A DNA stretch of 64,000 nucleotides from Agrobacterium vitis (GCF_014926405.1 NZ_JACXXJ020000005.1:3723629-3787628), one strand, 5' to 3'; shown: positions 8,756-17,731, counted from the stretch's first letter. Program-made: numbers and translations. Notes: generated by a model from the letters alone, not told the origin.

Positions 8756-9985
8756 ATGACAGAGGGAATGAATGCGGGTCTGGCGATGCCGCCCGCTGCC
8801 CTCGAGACGAGTGGCGGCGCCAATCAGGTCGGCGTGCGCGCCTATAACGAGCGGCTGGTCATGTCGCTGGTGCGCCGGCATGGCAGCCTGTCCAAGGCGG
8901 AAATTGCCCGGCGCAGCGGTCTCTCGGCCCAGACGGTGACGGTGATCATGCGGGTGCTGGAGCGCGAAAAGCTGCTGGTGCGCGGAGAGCCGGTGCGCGG
9001 ACGCGTCGGCCAGCCTTCGGTGCCGATGCGGCTCAATCCGGATGCGGTCTATTCGTTTGGGGTCAAGATCGGAAGACGAAGCGCCAATCTGGTGCTGATG
9101 GATTTCGTCGGCACGATCCGCCATGAGGTGCGTCGGACCTATCCTTATCCGATGCCCGGCCTCTTGCTGGATTTCATCGTCGGCGGCATTTCCGATATTG
9201 AGGGCAGGCTTTCCGTCGCGGAGCGGGCCCGAATTGCCGGTGTGGGTATCGCAGCCCCGTTCGAACTGTGGAGCTGGGCGGAAGAGACCGGCGCGCCATC
9301 AGAGGAAATGGATGTCTGGCGCGATACCGATCTGAAAGCCGATGTCGCGGCCCGGATTGGTTATCCGGTCTTCATCCAGAACGATGCGACCAGCGCCTGT
9401 GCTGCCGAACTGGTGTTCGGGGTCGGGCCGCACTATCCGGATTTCGTCTATTTCTTCCTCGGCTCCTTCGTGGGCGGCGGCATCGTGCTGAATTCCTCGC
9501 TGTTTTCCGGGCGCACCGGCACAGCTGGCGCGGTTGGGCCGTTGCCGGTGCAAAGGCGCGATGGCAAAACCGTTCAGCTTTTGAAGATCGCGTCGATTTT
9601 CGTGTTGGAAAACCTGTTGCGCGACTATGGACAGGACAGCCAGTCCCTGTGGTATTCGCCGAGCGACTGGGTGGACTATGGCGAGCCGCTGGAAATCTGG
9701 ATCCGCGATACCGCCGCAGCGCTGGCCCAGGCGATTGTGGCGGCGGCATCGATCATCGACTTTTCCGCCGCCGTCATCGATGGCGGTTTTCCGCAATGGG
9801 TGCGCCAGCGTCTGGTCGTGGCCATCCAGGAGGCAGCGCGTGATCTCGACCTCCAGGGCGTATTGATGCCCGAGATCGTCGAAGGCGCTGTGGGCCACCA
9901 GGCACGGTCGGTTGGCGGTGCCAGCCTGCCGCTGTTTTCCCGTTATCTTTTGGATCAGAATGTGTTGTTCAAGGAGTTACTGTAA
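8756..9985 (+). CDS. frcR: ROK family transcriptional regulator FrcR
   Basis: This 409-residue protein has an N-terminal MarR-like winged helix (about residues 30-95, LSKAEIARRSGLSAQTVTVI) followed by a ROK sugar-kinase-like domain. Position and family match FrcR, the repressor of the fructose importer in S. meliloti, which lies divergent to frcB. A Shine-Dalgarno GGGAGG sits 7 bp before the ATG. Ligand binding of fructose or a phosphorylated form is assumed, not shown. Its last codons carry the ribosome site of the next gene. Confidence 0.88.
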   Translation: MTEGMNAGLAMPPAALETSGGANQVGVRAYNERLVMSLVRRHGSLSKAEIARRSGLSAQTVTVIMRVLEREKLLVRGEPVRGRVGQPSVPMRLNPDAVYSFGVKIGRRSANLVLMDFVGTIRHEVRRTYPYPMPGLLLDFIVGGISDIEGRLSVAERARIAGVGIAAPFELWSWAEETGAPSEEMDVWRDTDLKADVAARIGYPVFIQNDATSACAAELVFGVGPHYPDFVYFFLGSFVGGGIVLNSSLFSGRTGTAGAVGPLPVQRRDGKTVQLLKIASIFVLENLLRDYGQDSQSLWYSPSDWVDYGEPLEIWIRDTAAALAQAIVAAASIIDFSAAVIDGGFPQWVRQRLVVAIQEAARDLDLQGVLMPEIVEGAVGHQARSVGGASLPLFSRYLLDQNVLFKELL

Positions 9986-10417
9986 ATGCTGAAGGGCCTC
10001 AACCCCATCCTTAGTCCCGAATTGTTGGCCACCCTGCGGGCCATGGGTCATGGCGATGAAATCGCCATTGTCGATGGCAATTATCCGGGTCTCGAACATG
10101 CAAAGCGGTTGGTGCGGCTGGATGGGCTCGGGCTTATTCCTGTGCTGGATGCCATTCTCTCGGTTCTGCCCATCGATGATTTCGTGCCGGAAGCGATTTT
10201 CCGCTCCACCGTCGGCAAGGATCGCGATGCACTTGACCCGGTCCATGCCGAAATCATCGCCTGCTGCGCCGCCCATGAGCCAAAACAGCCGGTCGTCCCG
10301 CTGCTGGGACCGGATTTCTATCCCCGCGTCAAGGCGGCCCATACAGTTGTGCAAACTGGCGAACCCCGCCTTTATGCCAATGTCATTCTTAAGAAAGGCG
10401 TGATATACCCACAATAA
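9986..10417 (+). CDS. RbsD/FucU family sugar mutarotase-like protein
   Basis: This 143-residue protein of the RbsD/FucU family has IVDGNYPG near residue 29, and the C-terminus ANVILKKGVI matches the family's conserved end. RbsD/FucU proteins interconvert anomers of imported sugars, making the usable form available. Its ATG follows the frcR stop directly (TAAATG) with the ribosome site AAGGAG inside frcR, so the two are translationally linked. A role in fructose/ribose anomer handling is a context inference. A terminator follows at 10498. Confidence 0.85.
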   Translation: MLKGLNPILSPELLATLRAMGHGDEIAIVDGNYPGLEHAKRLVRLDGLGLIPVLDAILSVLPIDDFVPEAIFRSTVGKDRDALDPVHAEIIACCAAHEPKQPVVPLLGPDFYPRVKAAHTVVQTGEPRLYANVILKKGVIYPQ

Positions 10418-10497
10418 CCTCTGATTGTGTTAGCCGCACTGGCGGACCTGCGGCTGCAAAGGGTGAAATGCCCTGGATGAGGTTTTGAGGTAGATGA

Positions 10498-10528
10498 GGC
10501 CGTGCGGGGCGTCCTGCACGGCCTTTTT
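10498..10528 (+). terminator. intrinsic terminator after frcR-rbsD-like pair
   Basis: An 8-bp GC-rich stem (GGCCGTGC / GCACGGCC) with a 10-base loop is followed by five T residues. Confidence 0.85.
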
Positions 10529-10560
10529 CGTTTCGTGTTTTTTACAGAGACGGTTTCAGC

Positions 10561-11052
10561 TCACGGCTTCGACAGCCTTGCCCGGGTTGAGCGCGGCGTC
10601 GAGAGAATGAGGCTGGTTTCGCTATTGGTAATGCCGGGAACCAGTCGCACACGTCGCAAGACACTGTCGAAATCCGTTAGGGTTGCCGCGCCCAGCTCGA
10701 CGATCAGGTCCCAGCGCCCATTGGTCGAATGTACGGCGGAAATCTCGGGAAAACCGCTCAGAGCGCGGATCACCTTGTCAGTGACATGACCCTGGATTTC
10801 GATCATCATGATGCCGCGCACGCCAAGATCGACCGTATCGGCCCGCAGGATCACGGTATAGCCAAGAATGGTACCGTCACGCTCCAGCCGTTCCAGCCGC
10901 GCCCGCACCGTGGCGCGCGAGGTGCCGGTTTCCAGCGCCAGATCGGAAATGCTGCGCCGGCCGTTATGGCGCAAAAGCGTGACCAGCTTTTCATCGAGAT
11001 CGTCCACGGTCTTCTCGCTTTGAGCAATAAAACTGCCATAACGATAAGCCAT
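10561..11052 (-). CDS. Lrp/AsnC family transcriptional regulator
   Basis: This 163-residue protein (from ATG 11052) has an N-terminal helix-turn-helix (ISDLALETGTSRATVRARLE) and a C-terminal RAM ligand-binding domain ending ITNSETSLILSTPRS. A GTG two codons upstream is an alternative start. It is transcribed divergently from arginase and ornithine cyclodeaminase, so it most likely controls arginine catabolism in response to arginine or ornithine. Such control is known for Lrp-type regulators of arginase genes in rhizobia and agrobacteria. The ligand is inferred. Confidence 0.9.
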   Translation of the reverse strand: MAYRYGSFIAQSEKTVDDLDEKLVTLLRHNGRRSISDLALETGTSRATVRARLERLERDGTILGYTVILRADTVDLGVRGIMMIEIQGHVTDKVIRALSGFPEISAVHSTNGRWDLIVELGAATLTDFDSVLRRVRLVPGITNSETSLILSTPRSTRARLSKP

Positions 11053-11130
11053 ATGCACATTATTGCCAATCTATATCGTTCAAATCGCCAGTTTCAAATG
11101 GTTGAATAGTGACAACAACAGGAGGTGCGT

Positions 11131-12063
11131 ATGGAGTGCAGATTGATCGGAGTTCCCTTGCAGATCGGCGCGGGCCGTCTGGGCTGTGAAATGGGACCGA
11201 GTGCGCTGCGCATTGCCGGGCTCGGTCCGATGCTGGAAGAGCTTGGCCATCGTGTTACCGATCTCGGCAATGTCGCGCCTGCCGCCTTCAAAACCCTCAG
11301 TCATCCCAATCCGGCTGTGCATCACCTGCCCGAAACCGTTGCCTGGATCGAGACCTTGTCCGAGGTCGCTTACCGCGAAAGTGCGGATGCCATGCCGATT
11401 TTTCTGGGTGGTGACCACGCGCTTTCGGCAGGTACGGTGCCGGGGCTGGCGCGCCGGGCGGCGGAACAAGGCCGACCGCTTTTCGTGCTCTGGCTGGATG
11501 CCCATACCGATTTCCATACGCTGGAGACCACGGAAAGCGGCAATCTGCATGGTACCCCGGTCGCTTATTTCACCGGTCAGTCCGGTTTTACCGGCTATTT
11601 TCCTGAACTCGCCGAAGCGGTTGATCCGGCTCATGTGGCAATGATCGGCATTCGTAGCGTCGATCCAGCCGAACGGGCCGCTTTGCGCCGGACCGGCATC
11701 ACCGTGCATGACATGCGTATGATCGATGAGCATGGCGTTGCCGTGCTGTTGCGGGCTTTTCTGGACAAGGTTCGGGCCGCGAATGGCTTGCTGCATGTCA
11801 GTTTCGATGTGGATTTTCTCGATCCGATGATTGCGCCCGCCGTGGGCACCACGGTGCCTGGTGGCGCGACGTTCCGCGAGGCGCATCTGGTGATGGAAAT
11901 GCTGCATGACAGCGGCCTGGTCTCCAGCCTTGATCTGGTCGAACTCAACCCTTTCCTGGACGAGCGGGGCCGCACCGCAATCCTGATGGCGGATCTGACC
12001 GCCAGCCTGATGGGACGGCAGGTCATGGACCGTCCGACACGCGATTATGCCGGGAGCGTTTGA
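11131..12063 (+). CDS. rocF: arginase
   Basis: This 310-residue ureohydrolase cleaves arginine to ornithine and urea. The manganese ligands are visible: GGDHA (His96), LDAHTDFH (Asp123, His125, Asp127) and SFDVDFLDP (Asp226, Asp228). The ATG at 11131 has an ideal GGAGG 5 bp upstream; a GTG two codons earlier would overlap that site and was rejected. It overlaps the ornithine cyclodeaminase start by one base, so the two enzymes form the route arginine to ornithine to proline. Confidence 0.95.
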   Translation: MECRLIGVPLQIGAGRLGCEMGPSALRIAGLGPMLEELGHRVTDLGNVAPAAFKTLSHPNPAVHHLPETVAWIETLSEVAYRESADAMPIFLGGDHALSAGTVPGLARRAAEQGRPLFVLWLDAHTDFHTLETTESGNLHGTPVAYFTGQSGFTGYFPELAEAVDPAHVAMIGIRSVDPAERAALRRTGITVHDMRMIDEHGVAVLLRAFLDKVRAANGLLHVSFDVDFLDPMIAPAVGTTVPGGATFREAHLVMEMLHDSGLVSSLDLVELNPFLDERGRTAILMADLTASLMGRQVMDRPTRDYAGSV

Positions 12064-13118
12064 TGAGTGCTATTGCCAATCTGAATATCGTCCCCTTCGT
12101 CAGCGTCGATCATATGATGAAACTGGTGCTGCGGATCGGGGTCGAGACCTTCCTGACTGAACTCGCCGAGGTGATCGAGGAGGACTTCCGTCGCTGGGAG
12201 ATCTTCGACAAGACGCCGCGCATCGCCTCCCATTCCAGCGATGGGGTGATCGAATTGATGCCGACCAGTGATGGCACGCTCTACGGCTTCAAATATGTCA
12301 ACGGCCATCCAAAGAACATGCGGCAAGGCCGCCAGACGGTGACGGCCTTCGGCGTATTGTCGGATGTCGGCAATGGCTATCCGATGCTGCTGTCCGAAAT
12401 GACCATTCTGACGGCCTTGCGCACAGCGGCGACCTCGGCTGTCGCGGCCAAATACCTCGCCCGGCCCGATGCCCGCTGCATGGCGGTGATCGGCAATGGC
12501 GCGCAAGCCGAGTTTCAGGCGCTGGCCTTCAAGGCAATCTGTGGCATCACGCATCTTCGGCTCTATGATATCGATCGCAGCGCCAGCGACAAATGCCTGC
12601 GCAATCTTGAGGCAAGCGGATTGGCGATAACGCTGTGCCATTCCTCGCAGGAGGCGGTCGAGGGCGCGGATATCATCACCACCGTCACCGCCGACAAGCA
12701 ATGCGCCACCATTCTCACCGACAACATGGTCGGCCCCGGTGTTCATATCAACGCCGTGGGTGGGGATTGCCCCGGCAAAACCGAATTGCACCGCGATATC
12801 CTCCATCGCGCCGATATTTTCGTCGAATATCCTCCTCAGACCCGGATCGAGGGGGAGATCCAGCAAATGGCTCCCGATCATCCCGTCACAGAACTGTGGC
12901 AGGTCATGACCGGCACGGCCAAGGGACGTAGCGATTCGCGCCAGATCACCTTGTTCGATTCGGTCGGCTTTGCCATCGAGGATTTTTCGGCCCTGCGCTA
13001 TGTGCGCAGCAAGCTGGCCGAAACCGGGCTTTTCACCGAATTGGACTTGCTGGCCGACCCCGATGAGCCCCGCGATCTCTATGGCATGGTGCTGCGCAGC
13101 AAGGCTTCCGTCGATTGA
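12063..13118 (+). CDS. ocd: ornithine cyclodeaminase
   Basis: This 351-residue member of the ornithine cyclodeaminase / mu-crystallin family converts ornithine to proline and ammonia with bound NAD. The dinucleotide fold is visible as MAVIGNGAQAEFQALAFK near residue 140, and the substrate region HPKNMRQGRQTVTAFGVL near residue 80. The start shares one base with the arginase stop (TGATG), showing coupled translation. This arginase-OCD pair is a common arginine/opine catabolic pair in Agrobacterium relatives. Confidence 0.95.
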   Translation: MSAIANLNIVPFVSVDHMMKLVLRIGVETFLTELAEVIEEDFRRWEIFDKTPRIASHSSDGVIELMPTSDGTLYGFKYVNGHPKNMRQGRQTVTAFGVLSDVGNGYPMLLSEMTILTALRTAATSAVAAKYLARPDARCMAVIGNGAQAEFQALAFKAICGITHLRLYDIDRSASDKCLRNLEASGLAITLCHSSQEAVEGADIITTVTADKQCATILTDNMVGPGVHINAVGGDCPGKTELHRDILHRADIFVEYPPQTRIEGEIQQMAPDHPVTELWQVMTGTAKGRSDSRQITLFDSVGFAIEDFSALRYVRSKLAETGLFTELDLLADPDEPRDLYGMVLRSKASVD

Positions 13119-13204
13119 TGACTAAAATTTCATGATCGACGGTATGGATCCTTTTGCCTTGATCCCCATTTCTGCATGGAGTCAAGTTTTACAAAGGATC
13201 TATC

Positions 13205-13363
13205 ATGGACGTCGTTCGCATTCTGTTTGCCATTCTTCTGCCCCCGGTCGGCGTTTTTCTCCAGGTCGGTATCGGTCTGCAATTCTGGTTGAATATTCTT
13301 CTGACATTGTGCGGCTATATCCCCGGCATCATCCATGCCATCTGGGTGATTCTGCGCAGGTAG
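13205..13363 (+). CDS. YqaE/Pmp3 family small membrane protein
   Basis: This 52-residue hydrophobic protein, MDVVRILFAILLPPVGVFLQ onward, has two membrane segments and the family's LPPVGV and LCGYIPGIIHAIW motifs. Members of the Pmp3/YqaE (UPF0057) family affect membrane potential and salt or cold tolerance. The ATG lies after AAAGGATC. It stands alone between ocd and the GH105 gene. No EcfG promoter was found before it, unlike other small stress peptides in this window. Confidence 0.9.
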   Translation: MDVVRILFAILLPPVGVFLQVGIGLQFWLNILLTLCGYIPGIIHAIWVILRR

Positions 13364-13495
13364 CATCCTGAAGTGACGCATTGACGGTTACCGGCTGGCG
13401 ACATGGCGATTGACAATGGGGCCAAGCCGGATGACCTTGGCGCCCGAGGCAACGGTTGGAGGACCGAAGCCTGTATCGCTTGGGAGGCCTGCCGT

Positions 13496-14611
13496 ATGAA
13501 TGTCGATCTGGTCGAGTATTTCGACGCCTATGCTCGTGATTATCAGCCTTATAAGGGCGGTAGCTGGTGCTATGAGGACGGTTGTCTCTATGCCGGGCTG
13601 ATCGCCCTTCACGAGGCGACCGGTGATACGAGATGGTCGGCGCATCTGAAGCGGCTGGTCGATGGCCAGTTGGATGATCAGGGCCAGATGCGTGATTACG
13701 TGCTGACCGAGTATAATATCGACAATATCCTGCCGGGTCGGGCGCTGATTTTCCTGCTGAAAACGACCGGTGACAATCGTTACCGGGTTGCGGCAGACCG
13801 GCTTGCCCGGCAATTGCAAAGCCATCCGCGTCTTGGCGCCGGACCTTATTGGCACAAGCTGCGCTATCCCCATCAAGTCTGGTTGGATGGGCTCTATATG
13901 GGCCTCGCCTTCAAGGCCGAATACGGAAAGTTGGCTGGCGAAGAGTCTATGGTCCGCGATGCGCTCGAGGAATTGCTGGTGACGCTCGAGCTGACCTCGG
14001 ATTGTGTGAGCGGGCTTTATCGCCACGGCTACGACGAGGAACGGCTGCAAGCCTGGGCCGATCCGCACACCGGCCTTTCGCCCGCCCATTGGGCACGGGC
14101 GATCGGCTGGCTGGCGATGGCCATGGTCGATCTCTATGGCCTGGTGCCAGAGGGCGCGGATAAGTCGATCCTGGCCGAAAAGCTTGGTGAACTTCTCACC
14201 CGGCTTTCACACTTGCGCACCGCGGATGGCCGCTGGTTGCAGGTTATCGATCAACCCGATCTTACCGGCAATTATCCTGAAAGCTCTGCTACGGCGATGT
14301 TCGCCTATGCCTCTCTGAAGGCAGCCCGGCTCGGGATCGCGGCGGCAAAGGCGGAGATTGGCGCGGAGGCATTGGAGAGCCTTCGCCGTCATGCGTTTGG
14401 TCCCAACGTCTCTGGCCGGATGGTAATGAAGCAGATTTGCTGTGTGGCCGGACTGGGCGGGTTTGGCGGCGTCTACCGGGATGGAACGCCTGCCTATTAC
14501 CTATCCGAAGCGTTGAACGACGACGACATCAAGGGTGTCGGTCCATTGATGATGGCTGAAGCGGAGCGTCTGCGTTGCGCGACACACTCCGCATCTCCCG
14601 CACTGGTCTGA
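13496..14611 (+). CDS. GH105 unsaturated rhamnogalacturonyl/glucuronyl hydrolase
   Basis: This 371-residue (alpha/alpha)6-barrel enzyme resembles YteR/YesR of glycoside hydrolase family 105, which removes the 4,5-unsaturated uronate left by pectin or ulvan lyases. Visible family stretches are YHKLRYPHQVWLDGLYMG-like (here YWHKLRYPHQVWLDGLYMG, aspartate near residue 128), HWARAIGWLAMAMVD and SSATAMFAYASLKA. The ATG at 13496 has GGGAGG 8 bp upstream; the earlier in-frame start gives a non-conserved extension. No signal peptide is seen, so it is probably cytoplasmic. A role in plant polysaccharide use is inferred. Confidence 0.85.
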   Translation: MNVDLVEYFDAYARDYQPYKGGSWCYEDGCLYAGLIALHEATGDTRWSAHLKRLVDGQLDDQGQMRDYVLTEYNIDNILPGRALIFLLKTTGDNRYRVAADRLARQLQSHPRLGAGPYWHKLRYPHQVWLDGLYMGLAFKAEYGKLAGEESMVRDALEELLVTLELTSDCVSGLYRHGYDEERLQAWADPHTGLSPAHWARAIGWLAMAMVDLYGLVPEGADKSILAEKLGELLTRLSHLRTADGRWLQVIDQPDLTGNYPESSATAMFAYASLKAARLGIAAAKAEIGAEALESLRRHAFGPNVSGRMVMKQICCVAGLGGFGGVYRDGTPAYYLSEALNDDDIKGVGPLMMAEAERLRCATHSASPALV

Positions 14612-14634
14612 CGGGAAGTGCCTTTTTCCGGTTG

Positions 14635-15588
14635 TTATTTGAGATTGAAGCGAAACGGTACCGTAATCGTCTTGCTGACACCTGGCGGAGGTGCTGGCAC
14701 CGGCGACGAACGTTTTATGGCATCGACCGTTGCCTGATCCAGATTCGGAAACCCTGAAGAACGGGAAATCGACACCGAGAGAACATTGCCGCTGTCATCG
14801 ATCTGGAAGCGGGCATAGGCAGTGCCTTCCTCCTTGTTGGCGCGGGCTTCGCTTGGATAGCGCTTGCGTCGCTCAAGATAGGCCGCCAACCGTGCCTGCC
14901 ATTTTTGTGGGCTGACGCTCGATGAAAACAGGCCAGAACTGGTGGTGGAGGCTGCCGTCCTGTCCGATTGCGTCACCTCTGCCTGGGCCTCGCGCTGGGC
15001 TTTCTGGGCCTGTGGCTGCGGGGCGGCTTTCGGTTGCTTCTTTTTAACCGGCGTCGTGTCTGCGGTCTCCACCGGCTTTTGCACTGGGCGAGTTACGGGC
15101 AGCGGGACTTCCACATTTTCCAGTTCCTTGGTTACCTGTTCCTCGACCGTCGGTTCTTCCACCGGTTTTGGCTCGGGTTCCGGTGGTGGTTCGGGCTGTA
15201 CTTCCGCGACTTCGGGTGGCGGTGGTGGTGTCTCCTCGACTTTTTCAGGCGGTGTCGGTTCCGGTGGCTGCACCTCGGGCGGCTGTGGCACGGGTGGCGG
15301 TTCGACCGGCTGGGGCGGCTTCTGCACCGCTTCGGATTTTACCTCTTCCGCATCCTGTTGATCGGGCGTGATCTGGTTTTCCTCGACCTTGGAAGCGACC
15401 GGTTCGGGAGCCAGCTCAATCATGATCGCAGCGGGCGGAGCACCGTCGGCCAACGGCTCTTCCGGCTGTTGCAGCATCAGCGCCACGGCACCGGCATGGG
15501 CGGCAAACACCAGGGTTCCGGCTGTACACCAGAGCAGCCAATCGAGGGCGGAACTGCGCCGCCCTGTCGGGTCCGCTTGCCTGCTCAT
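14635..15588 (-). CDS. tonB: TonB family energy transducer
   Basis: This 317-residue protein has one N-terminal membrane anchor (about residues 17-40) and a long Pro/Glu/Val-rich periplasmic spacer (about 50-160). The C-terminal TonB domain holds YPSEARANKEEGTAYARFQI and a final SKTITVPFRF strand. It carries proton-motive energy from ExbBD to outer membrane receptors for siderophores, heme or cobalamin. The start overlaps the exbD stop (ATGA). The strongly biased spacer creates long false frames on the opposite strand. Confidence 0.93.
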   Translation of the reverse strand: MSRQADPTGRRSSALDWLLWCTAGTLVFAAHAGAVALMLQQPEEPLADGAPPAAIMIELAPEPVASKVEENQITPDQQDAEEVKSEAVQKPPQPVEPPPVPQPPEVQPPEPTPPEKVEETPPPPPEVAEVQPEPPPEPEPKPVEEPTVEEQVTKELENVEVPLPVTRPVQKPVETADTTPVKKKQPKAAPQPQAQKAQREAQAEVTQSDRTAASTTSSGLFSSSVSPQKWQARLAAYLERRKRYPSEARANKEEGTAYARFQIDDSGNVLSVSISRSSGFPNLDQATVDAIKRSSPVPAPPPGVSKTITVPFRFNLK

Positions 15589-16052
15589 TGGCCGTTGGTA
15601 TCCTCTGCGGGCGGCGTAATGCTGGTCGCCTGCGGCAATGTTTCCACCCCAACCAGGGCGATCTTCAGATAGCCTGCGTCGCGCAGCAGGTTCATCACCG
15701 TCATGAATTCGCCGTAGCCGACATTCTTATCGGCGCGCAGGAAAATCCGCGTGTCTTTATTGCCCTTGGAGACCTGTTCCAGCACGGTCGGCAGCCTGTC
15801 GCGGCTGACCGTGTCATTGCCAAGCGCCAGGCTGAGATCCTGTTTCAGGGTGAGATAGACCGGTTCATCCGGCCGTTTCGCCGGTGCGGCGCTGGACGCG
15901 GGGAGATCGACATTGACATCGACCGTCGCCAGCGGCGCCGCCACCATGAAGATGATCAGCAGAACCAGCATGACATCGATGAAGGGCGTGACATTGATCT
16001 CGTGGTTTTCAACCAGATCGTCGCTCGAATTTTCGCGGATACCTCCAGCCAT
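15585..16052 (-). CDS. exbD: TonB system transport protein ExbD
   Basis: This 155-residue protein has one N-terminal membrane helix (NVTPFIDVMLVLLIIFMVAA), with the key aspartate of ExbD/TolR at FID, and a periplasmic domain. It forms the proton channel with ExbB. It lies 4 bp after exbB and overlaps tonB, a compact exbB-exbD-tonB unit. Confidence 0.94.
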   Translation of the reverse strand: MAGGIRENSSDDLVENHEINVTPFIDVMLVLLIIFMVAAPLATVDVNVDLPASSAAPAKRPDEPVYLTLKQDLSLALGNDTVSRDRLPTVLEQVSKGNKDTRIFLRADKNVGYGEFMTVMNLLRDAGYLKIALVGVETLPQATSITPPAEDTNGQ

Positions 16053-16056
16053 CGGA

Positions 16057-17079
16057 TTACTCCGTCACCACCTTGAGGCGGGCGGCGCGCACATCGGCCG
16101 GCACCTTGCGGAAATCGAGATCCCGGCTGACCAGCCGCTCCACCGCTGTTGCCGCATCCAGCAATTGCTGGCGATAGCCGGTCACCGCGCGGGCAAACAC
16201 GTTATAGATCACCACGGCGGGAATGGCGGCAACCAAGCCGATGGCCGTGGCCAGCAGCGCTTCGGCGATACCAGGCGCGACGACGGCAAGATTGGTGGTC
16301 TGCGACTGCGAAATGCCAATGAAGGAATTCATGATGCCCCAGACGGTGCCGAACAGACCGACAAAGGGACCGATCGAGCCGATGGTGGCAAGAATGCCGG
16401 TTCCGGCGGTCATCCGGCGTCCGGCGCGCGATTCGATCCGCGACAGAGCCGAGCTCACTCGTTCCTTGACGCCGTCATTGCCAGCATAATCGAGCGCTGG
16501 CTCTGATAGTTTCAACTCGCGTGCAGCGATCAGCAGCATGTCCGGCACGGTGCCGCGCCGCTTCTGCAATGCGCCTGCCGCTTGCGAGAGGGATCGCGCC
16601 TCTTGCAACACAGCCAGACCGCGCCGCAGCCTCGCCTTTGAGCCGGAGAGTTGAAGGGTTTTGACAAGCAGGATGGTCCAGGTTGCAACGGAGGCAAGGC
16701 CAAGGGCAATCATCACTGACTTCACGACCCAATCGGCGGCCATGAACATGCCAACAGGAGAAAGATCGTGGGGAATGTCGGAGCGCTGCACTGCGGCGGG
16801 AGCCTCCACTGCGACGCCTTCCGTGGGGGAGGGTGCCGGATCTGGCGTGCCGTTTTCCGCTGGTGGGGCTGTTAAATTGGTGGGTGCCGCAGGCGCCTCT
16901 TGTACCGGCGTTTGCGCAGGCATGGCTGGGGCTGGTTCGCTTGTGGTTTGGGCGGGTGCCGTCCCTTGCTGGGCCAAGGCGGCGGACGAACTCATCAGCG
17001 TGCCGGTTATCAGCAGACCCGAGCCAATAACCACGGTCATGCTCACGCGAGCGAGCGAAGAGGAGCGACGATACGCCAT
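16057..17079 (-). CDS. exbB: TonB system transport protein ExbB
   Basis: This 340-residue protein has a signal-like N-terminus and an Ala/Pro-rich periplasmic extension (to about residue 105). The MotA/TolQ/ExbB proton-channel domain follows, with three membrane helices and the stretch GTVWGIMNSFIGISQSQTTN. The long N-terminal extension is typical of alphaproteobacterial ExbB. ATG at 17079 is preferred to a TTG one codon earlier. A TGA-N9-TCA palindrome about 90 bp upstream suggests iron control by RirA. Confidence 0.92.
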   Translation of the reverse strand: MAYRRSSSLARVSMTVVIGSGLLITGTLMSSSAALAQQGTAPAQTTSEPAPAMPAQTPVQEAPAAPTNLTAPPAENGTPDPAPSPTEGVAVEAPAAVQRSDIPHDLSPVGMFMAADWVVKSVMIALGLASVATWTILLVKTLQLSGSKARLRRGLAVLQEARSLSQAAGALQKRRGTVPDMLLIAARELKLSEPALDYAGNDGVKERVSSALSRIESRAGRRMTAGTGILATIGSIGPFVGLFGTVWGIMNSFIGISQSQTTNLAVVAPGIAEALLATAIGLVAAIPAVVIYNVFARAVTGYRQQLLDAATAVERLVSRDLDFRKVPADVRAARLKVVTE

Positions 17080-17164
17080 CAAACAACCTTCCGATCAAAA
17101 TCCATTGCCAGCATGTCTCGCGCATGGCGGGGCCGTGCCTTTAATTGTTTGTCGATATTAAAGT

Positions 17165-17179
17165 TGAGTGATGTTTTCA
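17165..17179 (-). promoter_or_regulatory. candidate IRO box (RirA site) upstream of exbB
   Basis: The palindrome TGA-N9-TCA at 17165-17179 matches the IRO-box core bound by RirA, the main iron repressor of rhizobia. It lies about 90 bp before exbB, a gene usually iron regulated. The motif fixes only six bases, so a chance match in a region this size is possible (a few percent). Confidence 0.4.
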
Positions 17180-17330
17180 AGTATAATCTTGCCAAGGATG
17201 CATTTTCCCTGAGCTTGCCAGGGAAAAGTGGCTCCCGGTTTTCCCGATCAGCGGGCATGGAGCATGGCGGATTGTTGCCTGCGAAGACCGTGGAAAATTG
17301 CCTTGCCCGGTGTCGCCCATTGCCAATGAA

Positions 17331-17355
17331 GGAACATTTTCAGTTGCTTGCCGTT
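17331..17355 (+). promoter_or_regulatory. EcfG-type promoter for DUF1328 peptide
   Basis: GGAAC at 17331-17335, 16 bases, then CGTT at 17352-17355: the exact consensus of alphaproteobacterial EcfG promoters. It lies 32 bp upstream of the small gene at 17388. Confidence 0.85.
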
Positions 17356-17387
17356 CTCCTGCCGATAATTCTTTCAAGGAGCCTGTC

Positions 17388-17552
17388 ATGCTGCACTGGA
17401 TTTTGATTTTTCTGCTGATTGCTGCCGTTGCCAGCCTTCTGGGCTTTCGGGGCGTGGCGGGCGCCTCTGCCGGTATTGCGAAAATCCTGATCTTTATCGT
17501 GTTGGTAATCTTCATCATCGCCTTGGTCAGCGGCATTGTCATCGTCGCATAA
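17388..17552 (+). CDS. DUF1328 (YtjA-like) small membrane protein
   Basis: This 54-residue hydrophobic protein starts MLHWILIFLLIAAVASLLGF and continues with the family motif [12 protein letters not shown], with two membrane helices. DUF1328 peptides are common members of general stress regulons in Alphaproteobacteria; their molecular function is unknown. A good ribosome site AAGGAG precedes the ATG, and an exact EcfG promoter lies 32 bp before it. A close paralogue is at 20324. Confidence 0.9.
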   Translation: MLHWILIFLLIAAVASLLGFRGVAGASAGIAKILIFIVLVIFIIALVSGIVIVA

Positions 17553-17640
17553 AATACAGGTATTACAATAGACTTGCCTTATCCTGCGTCCTTCGGCGTG
17601 GGAGAAGATGCCCGTTCCTTGCCCCCCAAGGCGGGCGAAG

Positions 17641-17680
17641 CCGAAGTCCGCCGGATCTCCAGCTGACGGACTTCGGTTTC
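17641..17680 (+). terminator. terminator after DUF1328 gene
   Basis: A 10-bp stem CCGAAGTCCG / CGGACTTCGG with a 16-base loop is followed by TTTC-TTT. It may also act for the converging Crp/Fnr gene. Confidence 0.65.
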
Positions 17681-17731
17681 TTTATGAGAAACGGCAGATA
17701 GTGTATCGATTGATCTCAACAAAAATGCCGC

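Noticed and set aside
14942..15672. Long plus-strand open frames rich in Gly, Arg and Trp
   Set aside because: They are antisense to the Pro/Glu-rich spacer of tonB; the strong codon bias there removes stops on the opposite strand.
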